64,000 nucleotides of DNA from Tamarix chinensis. Its lineage: Eukaryota; Streptophyta; Magnoliopsida; Caryophyllales; Tamaricaceae. Under the pieces are notes generated by a model. That model ran no database searches, was not told where the DNA came from, and saw nothing but the letters and a program-made list of their open reading frames with translations. Location of the stretch: assembly GCA_030549775.1 (NCBI GenBank), contig CM060177.1, forward strand, positions 28,701,014 through 28,765,013, read 5' to 3'. A program made the translations under genes and the position numbers. Positions 1 to 11,929 of the stretch are shown here, in pieces; the stretch's first letter is position 1, and every line of letters starts with the position of its first letter.

Positions 1-423
1 AGCATGCGCGATACCGTGGCCTATGTGAGCACGCATAGGTGAGCTATGTGAGGGAATCATGGCTAAGTGCCAAAGTCTGTGAGGGGGAAAGACTGGAACA
101 TGTGCAAGAATCATGACAATGCACCTCACAAAAACCAAATTAGGGCACGCGGGGAAGAAGTAAAAGCAATAGTGATGGGTGGCGATGGTCAATAACGGTG
201 AAGGGAATTGATGGGGTGGTTGTGGTGGTTGATTTACCAAGCCATAGCAGTGCTTGGTGGTTGTGGTGGTGTGTGGTGATGATTGTTGGCATTCAAAAAA
301 GTTGAATAGTGTAGAGGAAAGGAGAAAAAGAAAGAAAGAAAGAAAGTAAGGTGGTGGCTCAGGGTGGTTATGCTCGATAGAAAGAGTGCAATAAATGAGA
401 GATGGAAAGAGGAGAAGGTAGTA

Positions 424-462
<39 letters not shown>

Positions 463-3400
463 TGGCGTGAATTTTTAACAATGGAAGGGGAGGTGACAAT
501 GATGATGATGATCGACACTAGAGGGTGACAATTATGATGATGATCAACAGTAGAGGGGAAATGATAGGTGAAAGTGATGGTGGTGTGTTTCCATGATAAG
601 GAAAATACATGAAAGGTGGGAGAAGGAGAAGAAAAAATTGACGTAGTAAAGAGGAAGAAAAAAAGGAAAAAGGGAAAACAAAAGGAAAGGGGAAAAGGGG
701 CTCATGGTTAGAATTAAATTATATTTTAAATAGCTAAAATAGGTAAGATTAATGATATAAATCAATCATAATTAAGTTTAGGTTAAGAAATATAAATTTC
801 ATAGGTCAAAGATTTGGAATAGGTTAAGATTTTGGGATAAAAGAATTTGGGTAAAGCTAAAATTAAATTATCTTGATATTAGAATTGGATTAAAATATTA
901 TTTATACAAGATTGGTTTTAGCTAAAATTTTGGATATTACATTGCATGACATGAAATCCTAATGCATTATATGATTATAGTAATATAGGTACACTTAAGT
1001 GTAATATGTAAGCATGTTATTATGTTAATTATGATTTTCATTGCTGTCTATGGCTTCATATGCTTGTGATTCCCATTGAAAATGTAACTTAGCTTGCTTT
1101 TTACAACATGTACTAATTTTCCCATGTGTTCGGTTACCTATTCAATCCCACAAGTAGAAGACTATGTGTAGGTTTTTTAGGATAGCTAGTAGTGGGTCTA
1201 CCTCAATTTGGGCTTGAGGGTTTAAGAGCATGGACATTCGAAGATTATTTTTTGGTCCTTAATGGAACACGTTTTAGGGCTATGCCCTACCTTTGCTTTT
1301 TCCCATTTTAGTTCTATACTTTAATTTAATCTTCTCTCATGTATTTGATTATTTTAGGGACCGTTGAGCTCTTATTTTGTAAACATTTACTTTAGTATCT
1401 ATATATCATGTTCCTTCCACACTTTACTCTTGTTTTAATCTGTTTGGTATCTTAGGATTGGATCTAACATGGGACAGGTGGTTGACACCTATCCTTTGTT
1501 AGGTGTGGTAGTAGTACTGATATATGAGATTTATATGTTATTATCCTATGTAAAAATGTCATTTATTCCTCATTGTTTTTATAAGAGTTAATATTTTCTC
1601 GATTTTTTCTCTTTTGGATAGATTTTGTAGGTAAAGATAAAAATGAATAAATCCAAATAAGAAATCGAAGGAAAGAGGAAATGAAGCAAAGAGCACATCA
1701 AGAGACATGGAATCGATGCAAGAAAAGACCATAAATGAAGAATATACATCAAAGGGAAGCTTGTGTTGAAGTTTTATAAAAAGAGCGCTAAGGAACAAGA
1801 GACACGGTACCCCTGTGTTTCCTAAACATGGGTCATGTTTTGTCATCAGAACACAAAATGTCAGTTTTCTAATTTAGTAGTTGGCATATGATTCAGGGAA
1901 AAACATGGTACCCTCGTGTTTCCCAAAACACAAACCGTATTTTTCTTAAATTCTGTAACTAATCGTGTAGAATTTTCCCCTGATATATTTCCAATGTTTC
2001 TAAACATTCAAGATTCAGTTCTTTTTAGTTTGAGAATTAGACTCTCTTTTTCTCTATATTTTCAATAAACCACATGCACTTTACAATTCCAATTCTCTTT
2101 CTCTCCATTGTATTCAATTGAATGATTAAAACTCTGCAATTCAAATCAATAAGTACTTTTCCATTCATCTCTTAATTGCAAGTTCTAATTTTTGTTTGAA
2201 TGCAAGTAAATTCTATTTATTGTATTATTATTATTTCTCTTACTTTTATTGTTTCATTATTAATTTATTATTAATCATTGATGTTAATTATAAATTACTG
2301 CATTTAATTGTGTGTTATTGCATCTATGAAGATAGTAGCATAGATAGTATAGGGTAGGAGGATTTGATGACAGAATTAGGGTTTCGGATATGACAACGTA
2401 ATTTTAATTTATGATTCTAAATGTAATTTAATTGGATTAATGGGCAGAATTGAATGATCTTGCATGATAAGTTAAGAATTTAAACTAATTATATAACACC
2501 CTAAAATTTACTACTGAAAAATTTCGTTTTAAGTAGAAGCATATAACCAAATAGTTAGGTGTTACTACCATAATTGACATTAGCCTGGCTTATCCCACCG
2601 CCCTTACATCAATCACAAGGCAAAATGAATAGAAAATTTAAACATGATAGTAAGAAACAAGACAACTTTTAATAACATCAAATAAGCATTTGGAGATCAA
2701 CTCTGATTACCATATAAAAATACAACAAAAGGGATCTCATGGAACTAAGAGTCAAAAAATGTAACCGAGTAAATGTTAATTAACATTTCCAAAGTAGTAA
2801 AAGGTTAATTATTAATCTTGTTTATTAATTTGTACAATTGTATGATCTGAGCTTATGTGATTATGGTTGTAGTTAACTACTTTTCATTCGTAATGCTGTC
2901 ATTAATTGAATCTAGCATTCCTAACTTATGTTATTAATTGGCTAGATGATAAATTGAGAGCTTATTCAATTTATTAGAATTAAGAGAAACTAAAGAGATG
3001 AATTATCATGAGTTTCTATAGGTCAATGTTAGAGCATTTAGAATTATTCTTTTCTACATGATTATTTGATATCCTAGGTCCATAATCGATATCTTCCTAT
3101 CCTTATTCATTAATTAGTTAGTATAGAACTTAGTGATAGAAATTTAAGTTATTGAATAATCGGGGTTTTAGCATTAAATAAAAAATTCTCGATTATAAAC
3201 CATTCATTGTGGGTTCGACTCCTTCTTACTATCTACTACGTATTTGGAATTAGGATTTATTTATTAAATTTATTGTGCATACGACAATGCATCAAGTACC
3301 TCATTTTTTATATATGGATTTGGTATTTTTCCTCTTATGTGATGTTTTATAACAAAAAAAATTCATTAGTCAAAAATGGGAGTATTATAGTAAATGTGGG

Positions 3401-3637
3401 AGTTTTAACCATAATGGTTATAATTCATTTTTATTAAAGGTAAATGCAAGATGCCATTATTTGAGCAATAGATGTATATTTAAGTAAGTTTAGCATCCCA
3501 CATCATAGGTGGCATTACATTCTACTTCAGTGGCAAAGGTAAATAGAAAATAACCCTCCTCATAGACATGTATTCGAGGCTAAGTTATGTGATTCCAATT
3601 TTGCCTTACATAAGCTTCCATCCTATGATAGGAACGT
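1..3637. other. AT-rich decayed intergenic sequence, no gene
   Basis: No coding region is supported here. Positions 1-700 are G-rich on the plus strand, with a TG microsatellite and GAT triplets; the open frames opposite are low-complexity artefacts (His/Thr and Phe/Ser runs). Positions 1800-1960 carry two copies of a short inverted motif also present in the copia LTRs at 3850 and 19330. Near 2493 the sequence TATAACACCCTAAAATTT looks like a mutated start of a TGTAACACCC-type LTR and shares the motif ACTACTGAAAA with the element at 29069. Around 3200 the phrase GTGGGTTCGACTCCTT recalls leader or LTR sequence of plant gypsy elements. These are remnants, and no boundaries were found. Confidence 0.6.
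428..461. repeat. (TG)n microsatellite
   Basis: About 17 uninterrupted TG dinucleotides. The His-Thr open frame on the opposite strand is a by-product of this repeat. Confidence 0.95.
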
Positions 3638-4224
3638 TGATGCATGCATACTATACCCATAAGGGTATTATTCCTATTAGTTTTGACTAGGTATTTGGTG
3701 TGCCACATAACACTATGTTAGTTCATGCATGTATTGAAGAAGTTTACAGTAGATTCTTGAGTTCTGGAATAAACACCGGCCATTTTTATTCACTTAATGT
3801 TCAAAATTTTTTTGAGAAAAAAGCTAAGAGTAAGGAAATTAATAATGGGGTCACGTGTTTCCTAAACACAGGCTGTATTTTTTCTTTATTTCCAAAACAT
3901 AATATTTTTCTCCATACAATTTTTTCTAGTATAAAAGAGATATAAGAGAACCTTAGCCGTCAAGTCATGCGAGCCAACTTCTTCTTCTTCTCCCTAGAAT
4001 TCTCTATTAAAATATAATTGTAGATTTTTGTAATTAATTGATTTATTTAATCATTCTGCAATTACACAAGAACAAGAGTAATAATCACTCTCCATTTGTG
4101 AGGTTATAAGTTATATTTGTTTTTCCCTCAATAGATCTATTTTGTGATTGAATCATCAATTATTCATCATTTTGTTAATTCTCATTTTGCTTAGGATCCA
4201 TTCATTCCACTTAATTCTGTAATA
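3638..4224 (+). repeat. Copia A left LTR
   Basis: It aligns with 19090-19675. Shared landmarks include GTATTTGGTG, the block CATAACACT(A/G)TGTTAGTTCATG, the inverted motif around GTTTCCTAAACA, TCTAGTATAA, AACTTCTTCTTC and AATCATCAATT. The end is set just before the primer-binding site at 4228. Divergence from the right copy is high and includes indels. Confidence 0.8.
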
Positions 4225-4227
4225 ATT

Positions 4228-4237
4228 TGGTATCAGA
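4228..4237 (+). promoter_or_regulatory. Copia A primer-binding site (tRNA-Met type)
   Basis: TGGTATCAGA lies directly after the left LTR. It matches the usual plant initiator tRNA-Met primer site for its first ten bases and then decays. Confidence 0.75.
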
Positions 4238-4379
4238 TATGTGGTTGTAGAAAAGATCTTGTAATATGGATGGGTACAAGATTTGATATTAAGAAGTTCA
4301 ATCAATTCTCTAGCTTAGAGTCTAATAGAATGTAATGCATTAAAGTCCATAAAGTGTCCTCCTTTATTGTTTTAGAGGT

Positions 4380-5345
4380 CAAACCAATCGTCTCTCCACC
4401 TATAATTTAATCTCCCATTGTGTTGTTGGGTCTAATACTGGTTATCTCTCGATCTCACCAGTATTTCCCACACCGAAAATTGAAACCCGGTCGTGGTTCA
4501 TCAATCTGTCAATCAATCAATAACACAACACATAGATCATGAATTGAATAAAAAAGGATGCAATAATTCAACACATTCAGATTGGGGGGAATTTCTTTTC
4601 ACCTTAGCACAAGATCTATCCTATCAAATTCATAGCAATAATATTAAAAACAACAAGAGATTCCATAGGTAGAGAAAAGATCATTAGATAATACCCTTGA
4701 TATTCACAAATTCTTACAAAAATTAAACTTCTTGCACCTCGGTCTCTAATTTATAAGAGAGATATGGATTAATTGGGTAAAAGGATAGAGAATAGAGAAG
4801 AGAGAGGGAGTGGAGGCTGCCTCAAGAAATTAGAATGAGAGTTTTTATATTACCGTCTCTCGAATCCCTAAGGTATTGATAAAGATGGGCTACCCATGTC
4901 AGCTTTGACAATGATACGTATTTTGACCATAACGTTTTCATCATAACTCTTATTAAGCAGATTTTAGATGTGTTGGAAAGATATTAAAAATATCTACACC
5001 TTTGATGTTGAAAGCTTCTCCAAATTCAGACTTTTTCCTGGTATAACTTCCACTTCTTTCAGGCCCATATACTTTAACTATGCATTCTTGCTTTCATTTT
5101 ATTCCAGAATTTACATTTTAGCTCTAAATTTCTTTCTGCTTTAACTTTTGCTCCTTTTTCTCCTTTCTTCTCCCTTTAAGCTTGTTCTTTTTTCTATCCT
5201 TCATGAATTTTTTTTTGCTTGAGACCCTACAAATTTTCACAACACAAAGGCCGTAACAAGAACAAAAAGGGAGAATTACAACTGAAATTAGAGGTAAAAA
5301 CTCTTATAAACCTTAGAAATAAGATGAAAAAGTTACACTTATCAA
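4380..5345. mobile_element. Insertion in copia A gag, possibly a solo LTR
   Basis: The copia gag start (4270-4370, coding for M-D-G-Y-K-like residues) breaks off, and gag similarity resumes near 5345. The roughly 960 bp between has no coding similarity. It contains phrases common in plant LTR leaders: a TGTTGTTGGGTCTAATACTGG-like start near 4420, TTTGACAATGATACG, and a pyrimidine-rich stretch at 5150-5210. No clean TG...CA ends or target duplication were found, so the class and edges are uncertain. Confidence 0.45.
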
Positions 5346-5976
5346 AGATGCCGATGATCCTAATTTAGAATAGGTTAGAAAAGTTATTATCTGGCCATTC
5401 AAACAAGATAGATTTGATGACGGATGAGAGATTTGAAGAAGTAACTCTGAAGGTTCTCTTTACCATATAATGGTGCTTGTCAAATGATATATTGCGGGAA
5501 ATGGAAAAAGAATAAATGACGGCTATCTTATGGTCGAAGCTTAAGTAATTGTACATGATAAAGTTAGTAGCAAATTAGATATTGTTGAAGAGTCAGCTTC
5601 ATGACCTAAAATTAGGTAAAGCTCAGTCCTTGAAATCTCATCTTGATGAATTTTATTATATTGTGATGGATTTGCATAATATAGAAGTTAAATTAGATTA
5701 TGACATTTGGCCATTATAATATTATGTTCTTTTCCTTCTAGTTTTAAGCATTTTCAGGAGATTGTTATGTATGAGAAGGATAAATTAGTCCTTGACGATT
5801 TGAAATTTGCCCTAATGCAACAAAAGTTGATTGATAGTCAGTTGAGTGGTAGTGGTACTTCTGGGGACTCATATAGTGACGAATTGGTAGTCAGAGGGAT
5901 GACATATGAGTGGGGTAATATAGATATGAGTCAAAGAGCTCGCAAAAGAATGTGGCATGTCATGTTTCTCGCATGA
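5345..5976 (+). pseudogene. Copia A gag pseudogene
   Basis: This encodes the remains of a Ty1/copia gag (UBN2/retrotran_gag type) capsid protein. Readable pieces across frames include a helix region with SNDILREMEKE near 5480, SLKSHLDEFYYIVMDLHNI near 5630, and the longest open stretch at 5707-5976 with ILCSFPSSFKHF followed by KDKLVLDDLKFAL and SDELVVRG. These match, in order, the conserved capsid C-terminal part of plant copia gags. Several stops and frameshifts interrupt it, including a stop after residue 89 of the last stretch. The zinc knuckle expected after this point is not recognisable. Start and end are approximate, and the gene is not functional. Confidence 0.8.
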
Positions 5977-6113
5977 AAGGCCATATTAGGAGATACTACC
6001 CCAATAGAAAATCAACAGATAATATAAATGATGTATCTGATAAGGGTGATGTTGCCATAGCTGATGGAGATGGTAATGGTGATGTACAGATAACCACAGA
6101 TGAATAGGCTAGA

Positions 6114-6310
6114 TTGGCAGATAGGTGGATTCTAGATTTTGGGTGTTCCTACAATGTTTTTCCCAACAAAATCAGGTTCCAGACATATGACACTATTCGA
6201 GGTGGAGTTGTTGTCTTGGAAAACGGTGCTTCATGTAGAGTTGTTGGGATTGGAACTGTGAGGGTGAGGATCCATGATGATATGGTAAGAACATTGTCTG
6301 GTGTTCATCA
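6114..6310 (+). pseudogene. Copia A protease fragment, cut by element B
   Basis: The start of the copia pol polyprotein, the aspartic protease region. It reads WILDFGCSYNVFPN, where the family has a D-S-G active site; the serine is phenylalanine here, so the active site is lost. It continues with GGVVVLENGASCRVVGIG and VRTLSGVHH, typical of copia proteases. The reading frame runs by chance into the left LTR of gypsy element B at 6311, giving an apparent 132-aa ORF ending at 6512; its last 66 or so residues are LTR sequence, not protease. The rest of the domain resumes at 17262. Confidence 0.85.
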
Positions 6311-7142
6311 TGATGTAGGTGCATCTAATGATTCTTATATTCCTAATAATTCTCAAGGTAAGAAAGAATTAGCCTTCTTAATAATGGAGCTAATCATTTT
6401 AAATGTTCTTGATAATATTTCTATGCTTGGTATTGAAAACGATTCAAGATATTCTTGCAGGTATATTACATATTTGCAAGAAGAAGAAGTTAACACACAA
6501 AAACAGACTTAAAGTATACAAGAATTCAAAGCATGCAAGGCTATAACATACATGGGATGACACTACAACAAGATATAGCGATGTTATCATTAGTTATATT
6601 AAAATTATTGTAAACCCTAAGTGTATTTTATGTAAGCTAGGGTTTTGTTGTAATTTCATGTATGTACCATAGTTGATTGTGTGGATTTGTAATGTTAGTC
6701 ATTAATATCATTTAAATGATGATATTATGAGTAAGATTAAGTATTATATGGGCTTAATTCAAGTGATTTAAGGTAGCTTGAATTAAGAGAAACAACCGGC
6801 AGGTTTAAGGCCCATTATGTTGGTTGATGCCTATATATATACTTCCTTGTACACGCATGAAAGAGGAGCTGAATAATAGAATTTTGAACACATAAATCTT
6901 GAGCCTTTGCTTGTGTTTTCTCCCTCTTTAGAGTCCCTTCTAGATTGAACAATTTCCTGGGGTTAATTTTCATTTTAGGCCTTCGAATGTGCCTTCAACA
7001 TTCGAAGAATACTATCCTTCAAACCTGCAACATACTTCGAGTTTAGCAGCCTAAAACCGAAGCATTTTTCTTGTAATTTCAACCTACCATCATTTGGAAC
7101 AATAGATGAGAGATCCTCCACTTCTTCATCCACTTTAATTCA
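6311..7142 (+). repeat. Gypsy B left LTR
   Basis: 832 bp, TG...CA, aligned over its full length with 16429-17261. It contains a TATATATATA stretch near 6831 that is the likely promoter TATA region. Confidence 0.92.
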
Positions 7143-7152
7143 CATAAAATTT

Positions 7153-7164
7153 TGGTATCAAAGC
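7153..7164 (+). promoter_or_regulatory. Gypsy B primer-binding site
   Basis: TGGTATCAAAGC, ten bases after the left LTR, is one mismatch from the plant initiator tRNA-Met primer site TGGTATCAGAGC. Confidence 0.85.
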
Positions 7165-7905
7165 TCCCAAATCCATTGTTTCTTTGCATCAGTATAGGAT
7201 CTTGTAGTTCTTGCTATTGCATGCAAGAAAACCATCCTGCAAGAAACCACCAAACCAACAACTTCAACCAAGATAAGATCATCAACTTCTCTTCGACGCC
7301 ACCTTCCATCCTTCCCTTCCTTCCGATCTTCAACCAGCTTTCATTCTTAACTTCCAGTCCTTACCTCGACGTCCAGCCCTTTCCTTTTCCTTTCCTCTCT
7401 CAACTTGTCCCGCAGGTTATCTTTTCATTTTTACTTCTCCACGTATCTTATTAACCAAGGAGAAAACCCTCCCCGGCATCCTTGGTTTGAAGAAACTCCG
7501 GTTCGAAGGATAAAAAAAATTTCTTAACTTCGGTACTTACCCCTTTATCTCCAACCTTCAACCTATACTCTTCTCCCTTTTCTTCTTCACGTCTTCAAGT
7601 GGTGTCATACCCAACATCTTCAACTTGAATATTCCACTTCATTGAAGCATAATCAACGGCCTCTATTGATATTTTATGTGGCTTGTTGTGTGTCACAAAA
7701 GAAAGCATCATTTTCCAGCCAATATACTTGCAGTGTCATTTGGCCATTTTTCTTTCCATTTTTGCATGGCCAATACAGACAAGAAGGGATCAAGATTTGC
7801 TTGAATATTAGCAAAATCTATCCTATTTTGATTGGTTGCAAGGAACTTCCAGCACTTACACAAATTGCTACATTATTTTGTGGAAGAAAGTAGTGAGTAC
7901 CAACT
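7165..7905 (+). other. Gypsy B untranslated leader
   Basis: A C/T-rich stretch between the primer site and the first gag-like ATG. The open frames here (100 aa at 7152, 83 aa at 7642) are Pro/Ser/Phe-rich with no family resemblance. This is most simply the element's 5' leader. Confidence 0.55.
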
Positions 7906-8960
7906 TCACTATGGCAAGTGAAGAGGTTTGTGCCTCGGTAGAGTCTATCAAGAGTTTAACCACACGTAGGGATGCTCAAATCCATAATCAAGAAACACTT
8001 CAACCACAATTACAAAGTGTGGAAGCCAAGCTAGATGATCAAGAGGAGTTTCGTCCATGGCCAAGTTGATTGGAAACCACACAAGATAGTGTGGAAGGAA
8101 AGATGAGGCATGCTTGCCAAGCAAAAGGAGGATGTGGATACACAAATTTGCATCATACCGAAGATGGAGAAGAATAGATGAGTTCATTTGGCTCAAGCAA
8201 TCATAGAAGACCACATCTATTCCAAGTAAGACATGCATACAATGAGGATCAAGGTATCAAACTTGACCTTCTTGAATTTTATGGTGAATTGAATGTGGAA
8301 TTGTTTTTTGAGTGGTTGCATGAAATTAAGGCTATATTTTAATTTAAAGATTATGATGATGAGAGAAAATGTAAGCTTGCTACTCTTAAGTTTAAAATAT
8401 TTGCTAAGATTTGGTATGACAACTTAAAAAAGACAAGAGAAATCAAAAATTAAATCTTGGGAAAAACTTAAGAAACACCTAAGAAAAAAATTTGTGCCTA
8501 GGGAATATGAACAAGATATGTATGTAAAAATGACAACTATAAGGCAAGGATTATTTAGTGTAGAAGAATTCACTATAGAATTTTAAAAACTAGCACTTAT
8601 ATGTGATGTCTAAGAAAGAAAAGAACAAAAATGTGCTAGATACTTAGGTGGATTGAATAATTTGATAAGAGATAAAGTTGATATGTTTTCATACGATTCT
8701 CTTGATAACTTGATTAAGTTGGATTTAAAATTTAAAAGACAAACTAAATCAAGCAAAGCCTATGTTAAGTCTAATGTTTCAACCTCAACTAAACCCTATT
8801 TGATTACCTTTACACCTAAACCAACATCTTCATATGATAAAAAAATAATAGATATGATAAAGGTAAAAATAAGGTATTTGAAATGTCTAATAAAAAATGA
8901 TTCAAATGTAAATGATATGGACACTTTGCTAGACAATGTCCTAACCAAAGAGCTTTAACC
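7906..8960 (+). pseudogene. Gypsy B gag pseudogene
   Basis: A decayed Ty3/gypsy gag. A 5' coiled-coil-like portion starts at ATG 7909 (MASEEVCASVESIKSL). The retrotransposon gag capsid domain follows at about 8270-8740, with FFEWLHEIKAIF, KCKLATLKFK, IWYDNLKKT, FVPREYEQDMYVKM, FSVEEFTIEF and YLGGLNNLIRDKV readable across frames. Near 8895-8935 a zinc knuckle remains as FKCK-stop-YGHFARQCPNQ: the second cysteine codon is now TGA. Many stops and frameshifts prevent translation. The capsid precedes protease as expected. The domain order is clear even though no single frame survives. Confidence 0.82.
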
Positions 8961-9068
8961 TTGAGTGAAATAGAAGACATGGAACCATGTAGTGATGATG
9001 AGAGTCTAAAATTTTAATCTCCTAATGAAATCTTAACCATGGGTGAAGAATAAGGAGACCCATGTTTT

Positions 9069-9470
9069 GTGATTCAAAGAGTGTTACAAATTCAACCTAA
9101 TGTGACACCTACTCAAAGAGAGAAAATTTTTAAGACTAAGTGTAAAATAGGTGATATGGTTTGTAGACTCATTATTCATAGTAATTCATGTACAAATGTT
9201 GCTAGTGAAACGATGGTTAAGAAACTTGGTTTAGAGACTACTAATCATCCTAAATCCTATTCCTTACAATGGATAAACAAAGACAAAGGAGCTAAAGTAA
9301 ACATAAGAACCCTACTCACATTTTGCATTAGAGACTACCATGATGAAGTTTTATGTGATATTTTTCCTATGGATGCTTGTGGTTTAATTTTAGGAAGACC
9401 ATGGCAATATGATAGAAAAGCAACTCATGATGGAGTAATTAATGAATATGTGGTGAAAAAAGGAAGATAA
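9069..9470 (+). pseudogene. Gypsy B aspartic protease (catalytically dead)
   Basis: The retroviral-type aspartic protease of the gypsy polyprotein, which would cleave gag and pol. The frame is open for 133 residues and includes VCRLIIHSNSCTNVASETMV where the family has an Asp-Ser-Gly active triad. Here the aspartate is histidine and the glycine is asparagine, so the enzyme cannot work. CGLILGRPWQYDRKATHDG, the conserved C-terminal half with the ILG flap-side motif, is intact. The frame ends in TAA at 9470, directly followed in the same frame by RT-proximal sequence, so the stop is most simply a nonsense mutation in a once continuous pol. Confidence 0.88.
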
Positions 9471-9790
9471 TTGTATAAATTGACACCTTCTCTATGTGAT
9501 CATATGTCTTTGAGTGATGATAAAAAGAGATTATTTTTACATAAAAAGGCTATGGAAAAATGCATAAAAGAAGAAGGAATTTGCTATGCTTTAGTTGCTA
9601 AAGATTCTAAACTTGGGGAGAAACAAATTGAAAATCCTAATCTAACTAAGCTGCTTGATGAATATCATGATGTATTTCCTAATGATTTACCTCCTGGATT
9701 ACCACCTAAAAGAGGTATAGAACATGCTATTGTTCTTATTCCTGGAATGCCTCTTCCAAATAAACCTGCTTATAGATGTAACCCAGAGGA
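9471..9790 (+). pseudogene. Gypsy B RT N-terminal part, cut by element C
   Basis: The spacer and beginning of reverse transcriptase. It reads LLDEYHDVFPNDLPPGLPPKRG, then EHAIVLIPGMPLPNKPAYR, the standard Ty3/gypsy RT entry. The coding ends at the GAGGA target site at 9786-9790, where element C begins; the remaining apparent residues are from element C. RT resumes at 13973 in matching register of the protein (E-A-K-E-L). Confidence 0.9.
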
Positions 9791-10555
9791 TGTAACACCC
9801 AAAATTTACACATTTTTTTATAATAAAAAAAAGAAGAAGACTTATAAATTGAACCCGTAAATTCTGAGGATGCTACCGCCACACTTAGTACCAGAACGGT
9901 TCACTCCTACCATTTCAGTACCAAGTGCTAAGGCTAAGAAAAACTACTCACAACATTATTAAACAATCTAAAATTCATAAATATGGAAATCATAGTACGC
10001 TTACGTTTTTACATAATCCAAAATACGAGAGATAGTTATTCAAAAAAGGGAGATAGCTACAATATTAATATTGCTTCTGGAAATTCAAACATAGTTAAAA
10101 GAGAAAAGTATTAATAAAATTTGAAATGGAAAAACCGGCCATGCCTCTCCTAGGACTTGAATCTAGCCCAATCATCACTCGGCCCCACCTGATGTCCCAT
10201 AGACATCAATGGCATCATAGAAAGCATCGCCTACCTACAACACGTCAAACGGGCATTCTGCTTGTAGGAATGAGCAGCACCCATAAAAAGGAGGAACAGT
10301 ATGCTACGTCTTGAGCAAGGTAACCGAGCACTAAGGCCAACATATAAGCACATAAAATCATGCAGGATAATATCCAACTTACACTTTCAAACCAACACAT
10401 AAAATACATAAGGTCGTGCATAAAATTATATAGCTTATAAAGGATCAAGCCCACACGTAAAGGCTCAAAAATTCCAGATTGATTATTTAATTAATATTTT
10501 ATCGGAATTTGATTCACACCATATTCTTTATAAAGTCCACACGAGTATGGGAACC

Positions 10556-10890
10556 CCACTATTTTAGCTGGTGGATTGGTCTATAGGGCACTCCGACACC
10601 TGGCCACTATTTGAGCCAGTGGATCGGTTACTAGGGTAACATACCCTACCACTATTCTACGCCGGTGGATCAGTCTGGCCCCTTCTCGTACAGTGTTCCA
10701 CTATACGTATTAGTGTCTTTTACATATTAGCAAACTATAGGGTCTAGTTTTATTGAGCTCGGGATCCCCCACTATTATAGTCGGCGGAGCGGTCGCCTAG
10801 AGTAACATACCTTACCACTATTATACGCTGGTGGATCTGTCTCCAAGATACCGCAATACCTGGCCACTATTATGCCAGTGGATCGGTCTG
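10556..10890. repeat. Six-copy hairpin repeat array in element C
   Basis: Six copies of a 25-27-bp motif, roughly CCACTATTATACGCCGGTGG followed by ATCGGTC, start at 10556, 10604, 10649, 10769, 10815 and 10864. Each has CCAC...GTGG ends that can pair. Copies fall in two groups of three, spaced 45-49 bp within a group and 120 bp between groups. The second and third copies of the two groups have exchanged flanks (TAACATACCCTA versus ACACCTGG). Confidence 0.85.
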
Positions 10891-11034
10891 GGTCTGGCTC
10901 AATATCTTCCACTTTACATGATTAATATTTTAAGTATCTTATTCAGAAGCTTTCACCCAGACATGCATGACTGACTTCTACCATTCTCATCCTCCAACCC
11001 TAGTTAACCACACCAAACCATGGTAATCATAACA

Positions 11035-11395
11035 AACCCTGAGTCCCATGTAAACCCCAACTCTCATGCAACCATTAACTTCCAAGCAACCCCAAATCCC
11101 ATGCAATAATTATCTTTCATGCAAAATCCTAACTCCCATACAATCATTAATTTCCATGCAAAACCCCAACTCCCATGCAATCATTATCTTCCATGCAAAA
11201 CCCTAACTCCCATGCAATCATTACCTCCTATGTAAAACCCTAACTCCCATGCAATCATTATCTCCCATGAAAACCCTAGCTCCATGCAAACCCTAACACC
11301 ATGTAAACACTAGCTCTAGTCAAACCCTAACACCATGCAAACACTGGCTCCATGCAAACCCTACTTCCATGCAAACCCTAGCTCCACATTATTAC
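11035..11395. repeat. 37-bp tandem repeat array in element C
   Basis: Tandem copies of about 37 bp (unit like CATGCAAAACCCTAACTCCC followed by ATGCAATCATTATCTTC). They are well preserved at 11155-11270 and shorten to 17-20-bp subunits (CCATGCAAACCCTAGCT) toward 11390. Confidence 0.85.
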
Positions 11396-11929
11396 ACTTT
11401 CCATCTTATTTTATAAAGCCTATCATACATGTAATATGGGACACACCATACCACAATAATGACACCATCCATATACATAATACACATGCCACAATATATT
11501 GCATGAACTTACATCAACTCCACATCATGCTGCATACATAACAATTATACCATTACACATAAAATACATTATAATTCATATCATATGGCATGCATGGCAT
11601 AGTAAACACATATTAAACAAATTGCCTTAGCACTCCCTTACCTAAATGTCACTGGTCTTGGAGCACGCTCCTATGCCTCTTGAGGGCTTCGACTGGTCTC
11701 ACCTATTATGAGGGAAAACTAGAATTAGGTTCCCTCCTAAAAATACTATTATTTACTAACTTATCCTAAGACTTGGTTTTTAAATAAAATCATACTATAT
11801 TAATAATAACAATACGAAATACTAATAAAAATACTAATAATAATATTGATGTAATTTAAGACGAATGGTGATATAAGGGTTTCTACCCTCCACCAAAATA
11901 ATGCTACTAATGATAATGGTAATAATTAA

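Noticed and set aside
234..765. His/Thr- and Phe/Ser-rich minus-strand frames
   Set aside because: Low-complexity products of a TG microsatellite and purine-rich DNA, with no domain.
6311..6512. C-terminal half of the ORF at 6114-6512 as part of copia protease
   Set aside because: From 6311 the sequence is the gypsy B LTR, duplicated at 16429; the frame is open by chance.
10556..10890. Regularly spaced palindromic repeats resembling a CRISPR
   Set aside because: Plant nuclear context, spacers that are themselves similar, diverged repeats, and no cas genes.
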